A stretch of 64,000 nt of DNA from Candidatus Marithrix sp. (lineage in GTDB: Bacteria > Pseudomonadota > Gammaproteobacteria > Beggiatoales > Beggiatoaceae), in NCBI GenBank assembly GCA_016744775.1, contig JADGDS010000001.1:791508-855507 (forward strand), given 5' to 3'. Position numbers and translations under genes: made by a program. Below, one piece after another: positions 16,049 through 23,828 of the stretch. The stretch's first letter is position 1; every line of letters starts with the position of its first letter. Below the pieces are notes generated by a model. That model saw nothing but the letters and a program-made list of their open reading frames with translations, searched no databases and had not been told where the DNA came from.

Positions 16049-16534
16049 ATGAAATTATTCTCTAGCCACCGAGGTTTTGTAGTATTGTTATTATTATTAA
16101 TAATAACAAGTATTACTTATATTAATTATAGTGTTCAACAAATTAATCGTGAAACTAAAGGATTTATAAATACAAGCATGTTAGTTTTACTAGTTGATTG
16201 GGATGAAAATAATTTTTTAAATTATAGCAGTCAGGCTTTACAACAAAATCTTACTGAAAAGCAATTAAATAAAATTAATGATGTTTTCACTCAATTAGGC
16301 AGTTTATTAAATTATCATGGTGCATATGGTGGATTATTTCGTTCTAGCACTGGTTGGTGGCTAATGAACCCTCGTTATACAGTGCTTGCAAGTTTTGATG
16401 GCGGGGAATTTGTAGGGATTATTACTTTAATTAAGCAAAATGGTCAGTGGAGCATTGGTAGATTTGAATATCAATATAACTTTTATCCTATTGAACGCGA
16501 TAATACTTCATTAAAACTTGTAGGGGCTTATTAA
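16049..16534 (+). CDS. membrane-anchored protein of unknown function
   Basis: The 161-residue protein has one N-terminal transmembrane segment (GFVVLLLLLIITSITYINYSV) and a periplasmic part of about 130 residues (DWDENNFLNYSSQALQQNLT... GIITLIKQNGQWSIGRFEYQY). No catalytic motif is visible. The tail resembles small periplasmic domains that end in a W-x-I-x-x-F strand, such as DUF4019 or NTF2-like folds, but this is only a resemblance. It starts one base after the stop codon of the beta-barrel gene, so the pair probably acts together at the envelope. A hairpin that overlaps the stop codon ends the transcript. Confidence 0.6.
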   Translation: MKLFSSHRGFVVLLLLLIITSITYINYSVQQINRETKGFINTSMLVLLVDWDENNFLNYSSQALQQNLTEKQLNKINDVFTQLGSLLNYHGAYGGLFRSSTGWWLMNPRYTVLASFDGGEFVGIITLIKQNGQWSIGRFEYQYNFYPIERDNTSLKLVGAY

Positions 16535-16541
16535 GCCCCTA
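16521..16541. terminator. bidirectional hairpin between convergent genes
   Basis: TAGGGGCTTATTAAGCCCCTA is a near-perfect palindrome overlapping the stop codon of the gene ending at 16534. It lies six bases from the 3' end of prk on the other strand. Confidence 0.65.
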
Positions 16542-16546
16542 AATAA

Positions 16547-17422
16547 TTACATTGCTTGACGGCGTTGTTCCATCAGAGTTTCCAGAAGTGGTCTAAAAAT
16601 AATTTGCATAGCAAATCCCATTTTGCCGCCGGGTACTACTAAAGTGTTAGGGCGTGACATGAATGAATCATGAATCATACTTAGCAAATAAGCATAATCT
16701 TGTTGTTCACGGAACTTATTAAAACGAATTACAACTAAACTTTCATCAGCAGTTGGAATATCACGTGCTATAAATGGATTAGATGTATCTACTAATGGCA
16801 CTCGTTGAAAGTTAATATGGCTATGGGTAAATTGTGGTGTTATGTATTCCACATAATCAGGCATACGTCGTAAAATTGTATTAGTTACTGCTTCTGGAGA
16901 ATAACCACGTTCAGCAACATCACGACTTATTTTTTGTATCCATTCTAAATTCACACTAGGTACGACACCAACTAATAAATCAACCCATTGTGCAACATTG
17001 GCTTTATCTGTTACAACACCACCATGTAAGCCTTCATAAAATAACAAATCTGAGTTAGCTGGGCTATCTTCCCATGGAGTAAAAGTACCAGCCTTTTGGT
17101 TATAAGGGGCACCTTCTTCCTCGTTATGCAAGTATTTACGAATTTTACCAGTGCCAGTTTCTGAATATTGTTGAAATAATTCAGCTAATTTTTCAAATAA
17201 ATTGGCATCGGCACCAAAATGGCTTAAATTTTTGCCTTCTTTTTCTGCTGCTGCAACTGCTACCTTCATTTCAGCGCGATCATAGCGATGGAAACTATCG
17301 CCTTCTACAACAGCGGCTGTATATCCACCTCTACGAAAAATTTCTTCAAAAGCCTTTTTTACTGTAGTTGTACCTGCACCAGATGAACCGGTTATTGCTA
17401 TAATAGGATGTTTAACTGACAT
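16547..17422 (-). CDS. prk: phosphoribulokinase
   Basis: The 291-residue protein is the proteobacterial (class I) phosphoribulokinase, which uses ATP to make ribulose-1,5-bisphosphate for Rubisco in the Calvin cycle. The P-loop is GSSGAGTTT (residues 12-20); other family stretches are VVEGDSFHRYDR, LSHFGADANLF, GTFTPWEDSP, LLFYEGLHGGV and RRMPDYVEYI. Length is normal for the class. A strong ribosome-binding site (TAGGAGGAAGTGA) precedes the ATG. It is divergent from argH across a 24-bp spacer. No other Calvin-cycle gene is in the window. It is good evidence that the host can fix CO2. Confidence 0.97.
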   Translation of the reverse strand: MSVKHPIIAITGSSGAGTTTVKKAFEEIFRRGGYTAAVVEGDSFHRYDRAEMKVAVAAAEKEGKNLSHFGADANLFEKLAELFQQYSETGTGKIRKYLHNEEEGAPYNQKAGTFTPWEDSPANSDLLFYEGLHGGVVTDKANVAQWVDLLVGVVPSVNLEWIQKISRDVAERGYSPEAVTNTILRRMPDYVEYITPQFTHSHINFQRVPLVDTSNPFIARDIPTADESLVVIRFNKFREQQDYAYLLSMIHDSFMSRPNTLVVPGGKMGFAMQIIFRPLLETLMEQRRQAM

Positions 17423-17446
17423 TCACTTCCTCCTAAATAATTTATA

Positions 17447-18823
17447 ATGGAATTAGAAAAACCTTGGGGCGGGCGTTTTACTGCGCCAACCAATAGCTTC
17501 GTTGAAGCCTTTACTGCTTCTGTTAATTTTGATCAACGTTTATATGAATACGATATAAAAGGATCAATTGCACATGCCACTATGTTAGCACATGTTGGAG
17601 TTTTGACAGATATTGAATGTCAAAAAATTGTCGATGGCTTGAATGAAATCCAACAAGAAATTGCCGATGGCAAATTTAATTGGTTAGAATCACTAGAAGA
17701 TGTTCATATGAACATTGAAACCCAATTAACGCAAAAAATTGGCATAGTCGGTAAAAAATTACATACTGGCAGATCCAGAAATGACCAAATTGCCACCGAT
17801 ATTCGTCTTTATTTACGTGATGAAATTGATATTATCAGTCAACAATTAATCAGGCTAATTACAGCATTAGTTGAGCTTGCTAAACGTGAAGCTAATACGA
17901 TTATGCCCGGTTTCACCCATTTGCAAAGTGCCCAACCAATTACATTTGGACATCATCTTTTGGCATGGTGCGAAATGTTGATGCGTGATAAACAACGTTT
18001 GCAAGATTGCCAGAAACGAGTTAATACTATGCCGCTTGGTGCTGCTGCATTAGCTGGAACTAGTTATCCAATTGATCGTGATTATACCGCAAAGTTATTA
18101 GGCTTTGAAGCCATTGCTCAAAATTCTTTAGATGCAGTAAGTGATCGTGATTTTGCTATCGAATTTACTAGTATAGCATCTATTGTAATGATGCACTTGT
18201 CACGTTTTTCTGAAGAGTTAGTATTATGGTCATCTGCACAATTTAATTTTATTGAATTAAGTGATGCTTTTTGTACGGGTTCGTCTATTATGCCACAAAA
18301 GAAAAATCCTGATATACCAGAATTAGTGCGTGGTAAAACTGGACGTGTATATGGTCATTTAACTAGTTTATTGACCTTAATGAAATCACAACCATTAGCA
18401 TATAATAAGGATAATCAAGAAGACAAGGAACCGCTATTTGATACTGTAGATACTTTAAAAGGTTGTTTGCGTGTATATGCTGATATGATACCAAGCTTAG
18501 AAGTAAAGCGCGATAATATGCGTAATGCTGCTAAGTTAGGATTTACTACTGCTACTGATTTAGCTGATTATTTGGTACGTCAGGGTGTTGCTTTTCGTGA
18601 TTCTCATGAAATTGTTGGTACAGCAGTAAGATATTGTATTGATAATAATTGTGAGCTAGACTCTTTAAATTTAGAAACTTTACAAGGTTTTTCACCACAT
18701 ATAAATGATGATGTATATGAAGTATTAACTTTAGAAGGTTCTGTATCAGCTCGCAATCATATTGGCGGCACAGCTCCAGAACAAGTAATATCAGCGGCAA
18801 ATCGACTAGCAAAATTACTTTAA
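17447..18823 (+). CDS. argH: argininosuccinate lyase
   Basis: The 458-residue enzyme carries out the last step of arginine synthesis, splitting argininosuccinate into arginine and fumarate in the cytoplasm. The fumarase/aspartase superfamily signature [12 protein letters not shown] is near residue 280. Other family stretches are WGGRF at the N-terminus, [30 protein letters not shown] and [10 protein letters not shown] at the end. Length is normal. A tRNA-Arg gene follows 22 bases after the stop codon. Confidence 0.97.
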   Translation: MELEKPWGGRFTAPTNSFVEAFTASVNFDQRLYEYDIKGSIAHATMLAHVGVLTDIECQKIVDGLNEIQQEIADGKFNWLESLEDVHMNIETQLTQKIGIVGKKLHTGRSRNDQIATDIRLYLRDEIDIISQQLIRLITALVELAKREANTIMPGFTHLQSAQPITFGHHLLAWCEMLMRDKQRLQDCQKRVNTMPLGAAALAGTSYPIDRDYTAKLLGFEAIAQNSLDAVSDRDFAIEFTSIASIVMMHLSRFSEELVLWSSAQFNFIELSDAFCTGSSIMPQKKNPDIPELVRGKTGRVYGHLTSLLTLMKSQPLAYNKDNQEDKEPLFDTVDTLKGCLRVYADMIPSLEVKRDNMRNAAKLGFTTATDLADYLVRQGVAFRDSHEIVGTAVRYCIDNNCELDSLNLETLQGFSPHINDDVYEVLTLEGSVSARNHIGGTAPEQVISAANRLAKLL

Positions 18824-18845
18824 TTAGTATAAAATGAATGATTCT

Positions 18846-18919
18846 GCCTTGGTAGCTCAGCTGGATAGAGCGTCCCCCTCCTAAGGGGAAGGTCAGAGGT
18901 TCGAGTCCTCTTCAGGGCA
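18846..18919 (+). tRNA. tRNA-Arg (anticodon CCT)
   Basis: A full cloverleaf can be drawn. The acceptor GCCTTGG pairs with TCAGGGC (with G-T pairs), the D arm is GCTCAGCTGGATAGAGC, the anticodon stem TCCCC/GGGGA has loop CTCCTAA, and the T arm is AGAGG TTCGAGT CCTCT. Anticodon CCT reads AGG. The CCA end is not encoded. It lies between argH and a small secreted-protein gene on the same strand. Confidence 0.95.
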
Positions 18920-18953
18920 ATTATTCTTTTGAATCCATTAGGAGGATTATTAC

Positions 18954-19298
18954 ATGAAGTATTTGAAATTTATTATTCCAGCTCTAGCATTGATGATGTT
19001 AGGTATGATCAATGTTAGTTATGCAGCTGACCATGCGCCTTATATGTTTTATTATGTCAAAAATACTGGTAATTTAAGTCAAAATGGATGTTTAGCTCGT
19101 GCTAAAGTAGCAATGAAAAGCTCAAAAGTTAATGTAATGACTACTGGGCGTACTTTTGTACTTGGAAGTAATGGTAAAAATAAAGCAACTATTATTTGTA
19201 CTGTTGCTAAACAAAGAGAGGCAGTAATTATTGCAATTGGTAATGATCGCGCGAAAACAGCCGCTTTAAGAACTACACTTAAGAAAAATTTTAAATAA
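18954..19298 (+). CDS. small secreted protein of unknown function
   Basis: The 114-residue protein has a signal peptide (MKYLKFIIPALALMMLGMINVSYA) and a basic mature part of about 90 residues with two cysteines that could form a disulfide (NGCLARAKVAM and TIICTVAKQ). I do not recognise a family. The start is well supported by AGGAGG seven bases upstream. The strong ribosome-binding site and the position after a tRNA gene suggest decent expression. The TSUP permease gene begins 15 bases after its stop codon, so they may share a transcript. Confidence 0.72.
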   Translation: MKYLKFIIPALALMMLGMINVSYAADHAPYMFYYVKNTGNLSQNGCLARAKVAMKSSKVNVMTTGRTFVLGSNGKNKATIICTVAKQREAVIIAIGNDRAKTAALRTTLKKNFK

Positions 19299-19312
19299 AT
19301 ATTCTTTAAACC

Positions 19313-20059
19313 TTGGAACAAATACTATTATTTGTTATATCCTTCGTTGCGAATGCATTTTCTGCATTTGCAGGCGGAGGAGCTGGATTAATTCAATTAC
19401 CCCTCCTAATTTTTTTAGGCTTACCATTTGCCATAGCCTTAGCCACACACAAAATTGCCAGCGTCGCTTTAGGAGTTGGTGCCACCATACGTTATTTACG
19501 AGAAAGTAAATTAGAACGCCGCTTTGCTTTATATATTTTGATAACAGGTGTACCCGGTGTAATTATTGGCGCGAATATAATTTTACAAGTTCCTAGTCGT
19601 TTTGCTGAAATCGCTTTAGGTTTACTTACTATTAGTTTAGGTTTATATTCTTGGTTCAAATCACAATTAGGTCAACAATATAATCCATTAAATCGTAATC
19701 AATATGGTTATATTGTTGGTGGTATTGTAATATTTAGTATTGGTATATTAAATGGTTCCTTAACTTCTGGTACCGGTTTATTTGTAACAATTTGGTTAGT
19801 TCGCTGGTTTGGTTTAGATTATAAACGTGCTGTTGCTTATACATTAGTTTTAGTAGGATTATTTTGGAATGGAAGTGGAGCAATTACCTTGGGATTGTTA
19901 GGAGATGTAAAATGGAATTGGTTGCCAGCATTATTACTTGGTTCATTATTAGGTGGGTATTTTGGAGCGCATTTGGCGATTACTAAAGGTAATCGCTGGA
20001 TTAAGAGGATATTTGAAATTATTACTTTGTTGGTGGGGATAAAGTTAATTTTGGGCTAA
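19313..20059 (+). CDS. TSUP/TauE-SafE family membrane transporter
   Basis: The 248-residue integral membrane protein has about eight transmembrane segments and the two-fold repeated organisation of the TauE/SafE (TSUP) family. Examples are the first-half stretch NAFSAFAGGGAGLIQLPLLIFLG with ALATHKIASVALGVGA and the second-half NGSLTSGTGLFVTIWLVRWFG. Members export sulfite or sulfonates or move sulfur-containing anions, which would fit a sulfur oxidiser, but substrate cannot be read from sequence. The frame has no ATG at the right place; TTG at 19313 gives a family-like N-terminus (MEQILLFVISFVANAF). It closely follows the small secreted-protein gene. Confidence 0.87.
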   Translation: MEQILLFVISFVANAFSAFAGGGAGLIQLPLLIFLGLPFAIALATHKIASVALGVGATIRYLRESKLERRFALYILITGVPGVIIGANIILQVPSRFAEIALGLLTISLGLYSWFKSQLGQQYNPLNRNQYGYIVGGIVIFSIGILNGSLTSGTGLFVTIWLVRWFGLDYKRAVAYTLVLVGLFWNGSGAITLGLLGDVKWNWLPALLLGSLLGGYFGAHLAITKGNRWIKRIFEIITLLVGIKLILG

Positions 20060-20121
20060 GTAACAGCAAAAATATATCAAATTATATATTATATTTTTTT
20101 AAATAAAATAAAGGGTTTTTA

Positions 20122-21807
20122 ATGAAACATATAATATATATATTATTGTGTGGTTATTGGCTTAATTTAGCCGCTGAAACTAATGAACCACCTATATCTC
20201 TTAATTTTAAAGAAGTAAAAGATGATTATTATATTCATAATAATCCATTATCCATTAACTTAGAAACTAATATAAATGACAAGTCATTGATTAATGAACC
20301 ATTAGATTTATGGGTGAATATTCAAATGCCCATATCTAAATCTAAAGTGGATTTATTTATTAATGCTGCTGGAATTAATGGAAATCCTGAACCTTTCAAA
20401 AAAAATATTACAGTTAGTGATTTGACTGATGCAATTTTAGAAATGCCTGCTATTCCTGCTAGTATTCCGGCTGGTAATTATGTTTTTTCTGCTTATTATA
20501 GTAAAGCTGGTAGTGAATTTGCGCCACAAACAGCGTCATTATCTAATTGGGCAATTACGGAAATTAGAATTGGTTCTCATTCAAATGGCTTTGATGCTGA
20601 TCCTCGCACTCAAAATGTTTCCTGTATTGCACCAGCGCGTTCTGCAATTCCTAGTAAATTGTCTGAAACTGGCTGTATTACAATTAATAAAGGAACAATA
20701 AAACCAGCGGCAGGAGTTATACCTTATAATGTTAATTTACTATTTTGGTCTGATGGTGCGTTTAAGGAACGTTGGATGGCTATACCTGCTGATAAAACCA
20801 TTAGTATTAATAAGGAAGGGCGTTGGGTATTTCCAATTGGCAGTATTTTATTTAAGCATTTTTATTTACAAGATAAGATTTTTGAAACGCGCTTACTGGT
20901 TCATCATGATGATGATCTATGGGCTGGTTATAGCTATGAATGGGATGCAGATGGAAAAGACGCAACTTTACTTCAAGGCGAAAAGCAGAAACCAATTAAT
21001 GCTCAAACTTGGATTTATCCTAGTGGAGAACAATGTTTAGAATGTCATACTAAAAATGCTGGAGATGTTCTTGGTTTAGAAACTAGACAAATGAATCGTT
21101 TACATCACTATCCAAACAGCAATCGTACTAGCCCACAAATTGATACTTTCATTAATCTAGGCATATTAAAAATTGATGAAAATAAATATGACCAAGTAAA
21201 TTTTCCTCAACCAAAATATAATATGCCGCTAGAACAACGCGCTAGAGCTTATTTGCATACTAACTGTAGCTATTGTCATCGCCCCGGCGGAAAGGGTGCA
21301 AATGATTTTCGTGTTACCGCTGACTTCTCAGAAATTTGTTATAAATCAAATCCTCCACAAATTCATGTACTAACTGCTGGTGATCCAGAACATTCATTGA
21401 TTTCACAAAGAATGCACAAAGGAGAAATGCCACCATTAGGTAGCACTGTTATTAATCAAGAGGGTGTTGATTTGATTGATGAATGGATTAGAAGTTTAAC
21501 AGATTGCTCTATTCCTCCTACTCCATCTTGCCCACCACTTTCACCGGTTGCTTTTAAAGAGACTAAAAAGATTTATTTTAAGCATTGTGATCGTTGTCAT
21601 GGTGAATTACGAGAAGGTGGAACTGGTAAACCTTTATTACCAGAAAATATTGTAAAATTAGGGATTGAAAAAACTAAACATGTGATTTTTAATGGTGTAA
21701 CGGGTGGAATGCCAGCATGGGGGCAAAATGGCACTTTAACTCCAGCAGAAATTGATCTGATGGCTTGTTATTTACAATATCCTGTAACATATCAAGATGA
21801 AGATTAA
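20122..21807 (+). CDS. triheme c-type cytochrome with a NirS-like C-terminal heme domain
   Basis: The 561-residue exported protein (signal MKHIIYILLCGYWLNLAA) has three heme-binding sites: CLECH, CSYCH and CDRCH. The middle part (about 150-460) resembles the diheme SO2930-type family: SETGCITINKGTI, YNVNLLFWSDGAFKERW, GEQCLECHTKNAGDVLGLETRQMN, CSYCHRPGG. The last ~95 residues form a separate cytochrome-c domain (HCDRCHGELREGGTGKPLLP... GGMPAWGQNGTLTPAEIDLM) that looks like the electron-accepting heme-c domain of cytochrome cd1 nitrite reductase. No d1 domain is present. It is convergent with the HAO-like gene and so stands in a redox-protein block. The electron partner is unknown. Confidence 0.85.
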   Translation: MKHIIYILLCGYWLNLAAETNEPPISLNFKEVKDDYYIHNNPLSINLETNINDKSLINEPLDLWVNIQMPISKSKVDLFINAAGINGNPEPFKKNITVSDLTDAILEMPAIPASIPAGNYVFSAYYSKAGSEFAPQTASLSNWAITEIRIGSHSNGFDADPRTQNVSCIAPARSAIPSKLSETGCITINKGTIKPAAGVIPYNVNLLFWSDGAFKERWMAIPADKTISINKEGRWVFPIGSILFKHFYLQDKIFETRLLVHHDDDLWAGYSYEWDADGKDATLLQGEKQKPINAQTWIYPSGEQCLECHTKNAGDVLGLETRQMNRLHHYPNSNRTSPQIDTFINLGILKIDENKYDQVNFPQPKYNMPLEQRARAYLHTNCSYCHRPGGKGANDFRVTADFSEICYKSNPPQIHVLTAGDPEHSLISQRMHKGEMPPLGSTVINQEGVDLIDEWIRSLTDCSIPPTPSCPPLSPVAFKETKKIYFKHCDRCHGELREGGTGKPLLPENIVKLGIEKTKHVIFNGVTGGMPAWGQNGTLTPAEIDLMACYLQYPVTYQDED

Positions 21808-21813
21808 AGATTA

Positions 21814-21859
21814 AATAATGTTCGTTGGGCTTCCTTTCGTCAGCCCAACCTACATTATT
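21814..21859. terminator. bidirectional terminator-like hairpin
   Basis: The stem GTTGGGC (21824-21830) pairs with GCCCAAC (21843-21849) and extends outward through AATAATG/CATTATT. It lies between the convergent triheme and octaheme cytochrome genes. The core matches the hairpin at 5408-5433. Confidence 0.7.
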
Positions 21860-21868
21860 ATGCAAACA

Positions 21869-23686
21869 TTATTTTGCAATATTCACATCAATAGCTTCTG
21901 GTGATTTAACCAGTGTTCCATCTGCTAAGCGTGACCATATATGGAATTTAATATTTCCTATCATTTCCATTTTGCCGCTCCATATTTTTATACTTTCAGT
22001 CGTTGGTACTGCTACTGGGTTAGCATCTCTTTGGAATGTTCCTAATTCTTCAGGTTTTTCATCCCATACAAATCCTTGTCCATTTGCTGTCACATTGTAT
22101 TTAATGTTTGCTGTTTCTGCAATTACTACCATTTCTGCCGCTTTATCGCCAGCAATAGTAGCACATATTTCAATTTTATCAGCTTCGCGCTGTTGTAGTG
22201 TTTTTTTATGTTCTCCACCATTAAGTGAGATTCCACCAGCAAACTTGTAACCTTGAGCTTCTCCTAAACTCGGTAAAGCTGTTTTGTTTTCACAAGGTTC
22301 TGCAAGGCTTATCGCATCAAAATACCATTCATAACCCGGAATAGGTTTCATATATTTCTTCAGCAAACGATTAGCTTCTTTTTTACCTACAACATTTTTC
22401 AGTTCTGTAATAAAGTCAATATAAGTGTGTTTCACTAGCTCGTAAGCACCTTCCCACCAAACATAATTTGGTCCACTCATAGCTGAACCTTGACGAGTGC
22501 GACGACCATCATGATGCCAAATTTCCCACCAAATCCATTCAATTTTATCATCAAAAGGAACTTTAGTTATTTTGCCCATTTTAACTAAGTCATCCATAAT
22601 TGATTGTAATGGTGTAGCAAATTTTTCATTATACAATGCAACCGTATCTTTTAATTGTTTATAATGCCCATCTATAAAATCGGTGGTATGACAAGCATAA
22701 CAAACACTCTTCATAGTACTACGGCGTTGTCTCCAATTAACAATTTCTTTAACAGTACTACCTTTAACTGCGTCACCTTTAGTTGGTTGGGGTTTTTTAT
22801 TATCATCTACATCATATTGTTTACCATTTTCTAAACGAACTAAATTAATATGATAAGACAAAGGATCGCGTAAATTCCAAGATAAACGCTCACTAACATC
22901 ATGTGTTTTTGTAACGCCCGGAGCGGCACTCATATGACAAGTGGCACAAGTTGGTGCTACACTATAATCAATACCAGCCACCCACTTATCTGATTCTAAA
23001 TTCATTTCTTTGACTTTGGCATGATAGATAATACCGTGTTTAGATTCATTATAGATTTCTAAATGAGAATGATCTGGACCGATGTGACATTTACCACAGG
23101 TTTGTGGAGTACGAGCTTGAGCGCGAGAAAATGTGTGACGAGCATGACAGGCTGTACAAGAACCAGTAGAACCATCAGGGTTTATACGACCTACACCCGT
23201 ATTGGGCCAAGTTTCTTTAGTTGGTTTGCCTTCTTCGTCAATTTCAATTTTGGTACCATGACATTGTTCACAGCCACCTCTAACAGCGGCTGCACCAGCC
23301 ATATGTCCTAATTTATAATCTAAAGAATCAGCCGTATTAGCGGCACTGGCATGACGAGAACGTTGAAATTGTTCATTTTGATCTTTATGACATCTAGCAC
23401 AATCTTTTGGACTGACAATCACAGAAATATAATGTCCTTCATGCAAAAAAGCATCTGGATCAGCAGTTTCAGCTTTGTGACAATCAAGGCAGTTTACCCC
23501 ACGTTGACCATGTTGACTTTTATTCCATTCCTCATAAAGTCCAGCATTTGTCATACGGTGACAATTCACACATTCCTTACCTTCTTCTAAGCCCCATGAA
23601 CTAGGCTCCGCAGATATAACAAGCGCATTAGCAATACTAGCCTGCAATAATAACAAACTGCTGACTATAAGTTTCTTAAGTTTCAT
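21869..23686 (-). CDS. octaheme c-type cytochrome, hydroxylamine oxidoreductase-like
   Basis: The 605-residue exported protein (signal MKLKKLIVSSLLLLQASIANA) has exactly eight CxxCH motifs: CVNCH, CLDCH, CARCH, CEQCH, CTACH, CGKCH, CATCH and CYACH. Their spacing and the stretches GRINPDGSTGSCTACH, HTFSRAQAR and CGKCHIGPDHSHLEIYNESKHG are those of the HAO octaheme family. Members oxidise hydroxylamine or hydrazine or reduce nitrite. A tyrosine lies in the late conserved stretch (SGPNYVWWEGAYE), but whether it is the heme-crosslinking Tyr of oxidative HAOs needs an alignment. In large sulfur bacteria such proteins are suspected nitrite reductases. After about residue 480 there is an extra ~120-residue beta-rich domain. 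It is divergent from a nonaheme cytochrome gene. Confidence 0.93.
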   Translation of the reverse strand: MKLKKLIVSSLLLLQASIANALVISAEPSSWGLEEGKECVNCHRMTNAGLYEEWNKSQHGQRGVNCLDCHKAETADPDAFLHEGHYISVIVSPKDCARCHKDQNEQFQRSRHASAANTADSLDYKLGHMAGAAAVRGGCEQCHGTKIEIDEEGKPTKETWPNTGVGRINPDGSTGSCTACHARHTFSRAQARTPQTCGKCHIGPDHSHLEIYNESKHGIIYHAKVKEMNLESDKWVAGIDYSVAPTCATCHMSAAPGVTKTHDVSERLSWNLRDPLSYHINLVRLENGKQYDVDDNKKPQPTKGDAVKGSTVKEIVNWRQRRSTMKSVCYACHTTDFIDGHYKQLKDTVALYNEKFATPLQSIMDDLVKMGKITKVPFDDKIEWIWWEIWHHDGRRTRQGSAMSGPNYVWWEGAYELVKHTYIDFITELKNVVGKKEANRLLKKYMKPIPGYEWYFDAISLAEPCENKTALPSLGEAQGYKFAGGISLNGGEHKKTLQQREADKIEICATIAGDKAAEMVVIAETANIKYNVTANGQGFVWDEKPEELGTFQRDANPVAVPTTESIKIWSGKMEMIGNIKFHIWSRLADGTLVKSPEAIDVNIAK

Positions 23687-23828
23687 TAATTAAATTTCTC
23701 CAGAATTAAAAGAATTAATCAAATAGTTTTTGATCAAATTAAAGTATGATATTATCATGATAATGTATTAGTTTGAAGACTTTTACATAATATTAAATTA
23801 TTAACTATGGGAACATAAATTATTTATT
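23687..23828. promoter_or_regulatory. shared promoter region of divergent multiheme cytochrome genes
   Basis: The 142-bp spacer between the octaheme and nonaheme genes must hold both promoters. It is very AT-rich, with TATCATGATA near 23752-23761. TTGATCAAATTAAAG (23733) resembles the FNR/NNR-type half-site pattern TTGAT...ATCAA only in part. No site is assigned with certainty. Confidence 0.35.

Noticed and set aside
18552..18812. Minus-strand 86-codon frame inside argH
   Set aside because: It is antisense to a well-conserved gene and has no recognisable protein pattern.
18800..18845. Promoter for tRNA-Arg (TATAAAAT near 18828)
   Set aside because: The -10-like box is good but the nearest -35-like box (TCGACT) is too far away, so no promoter is annotated.
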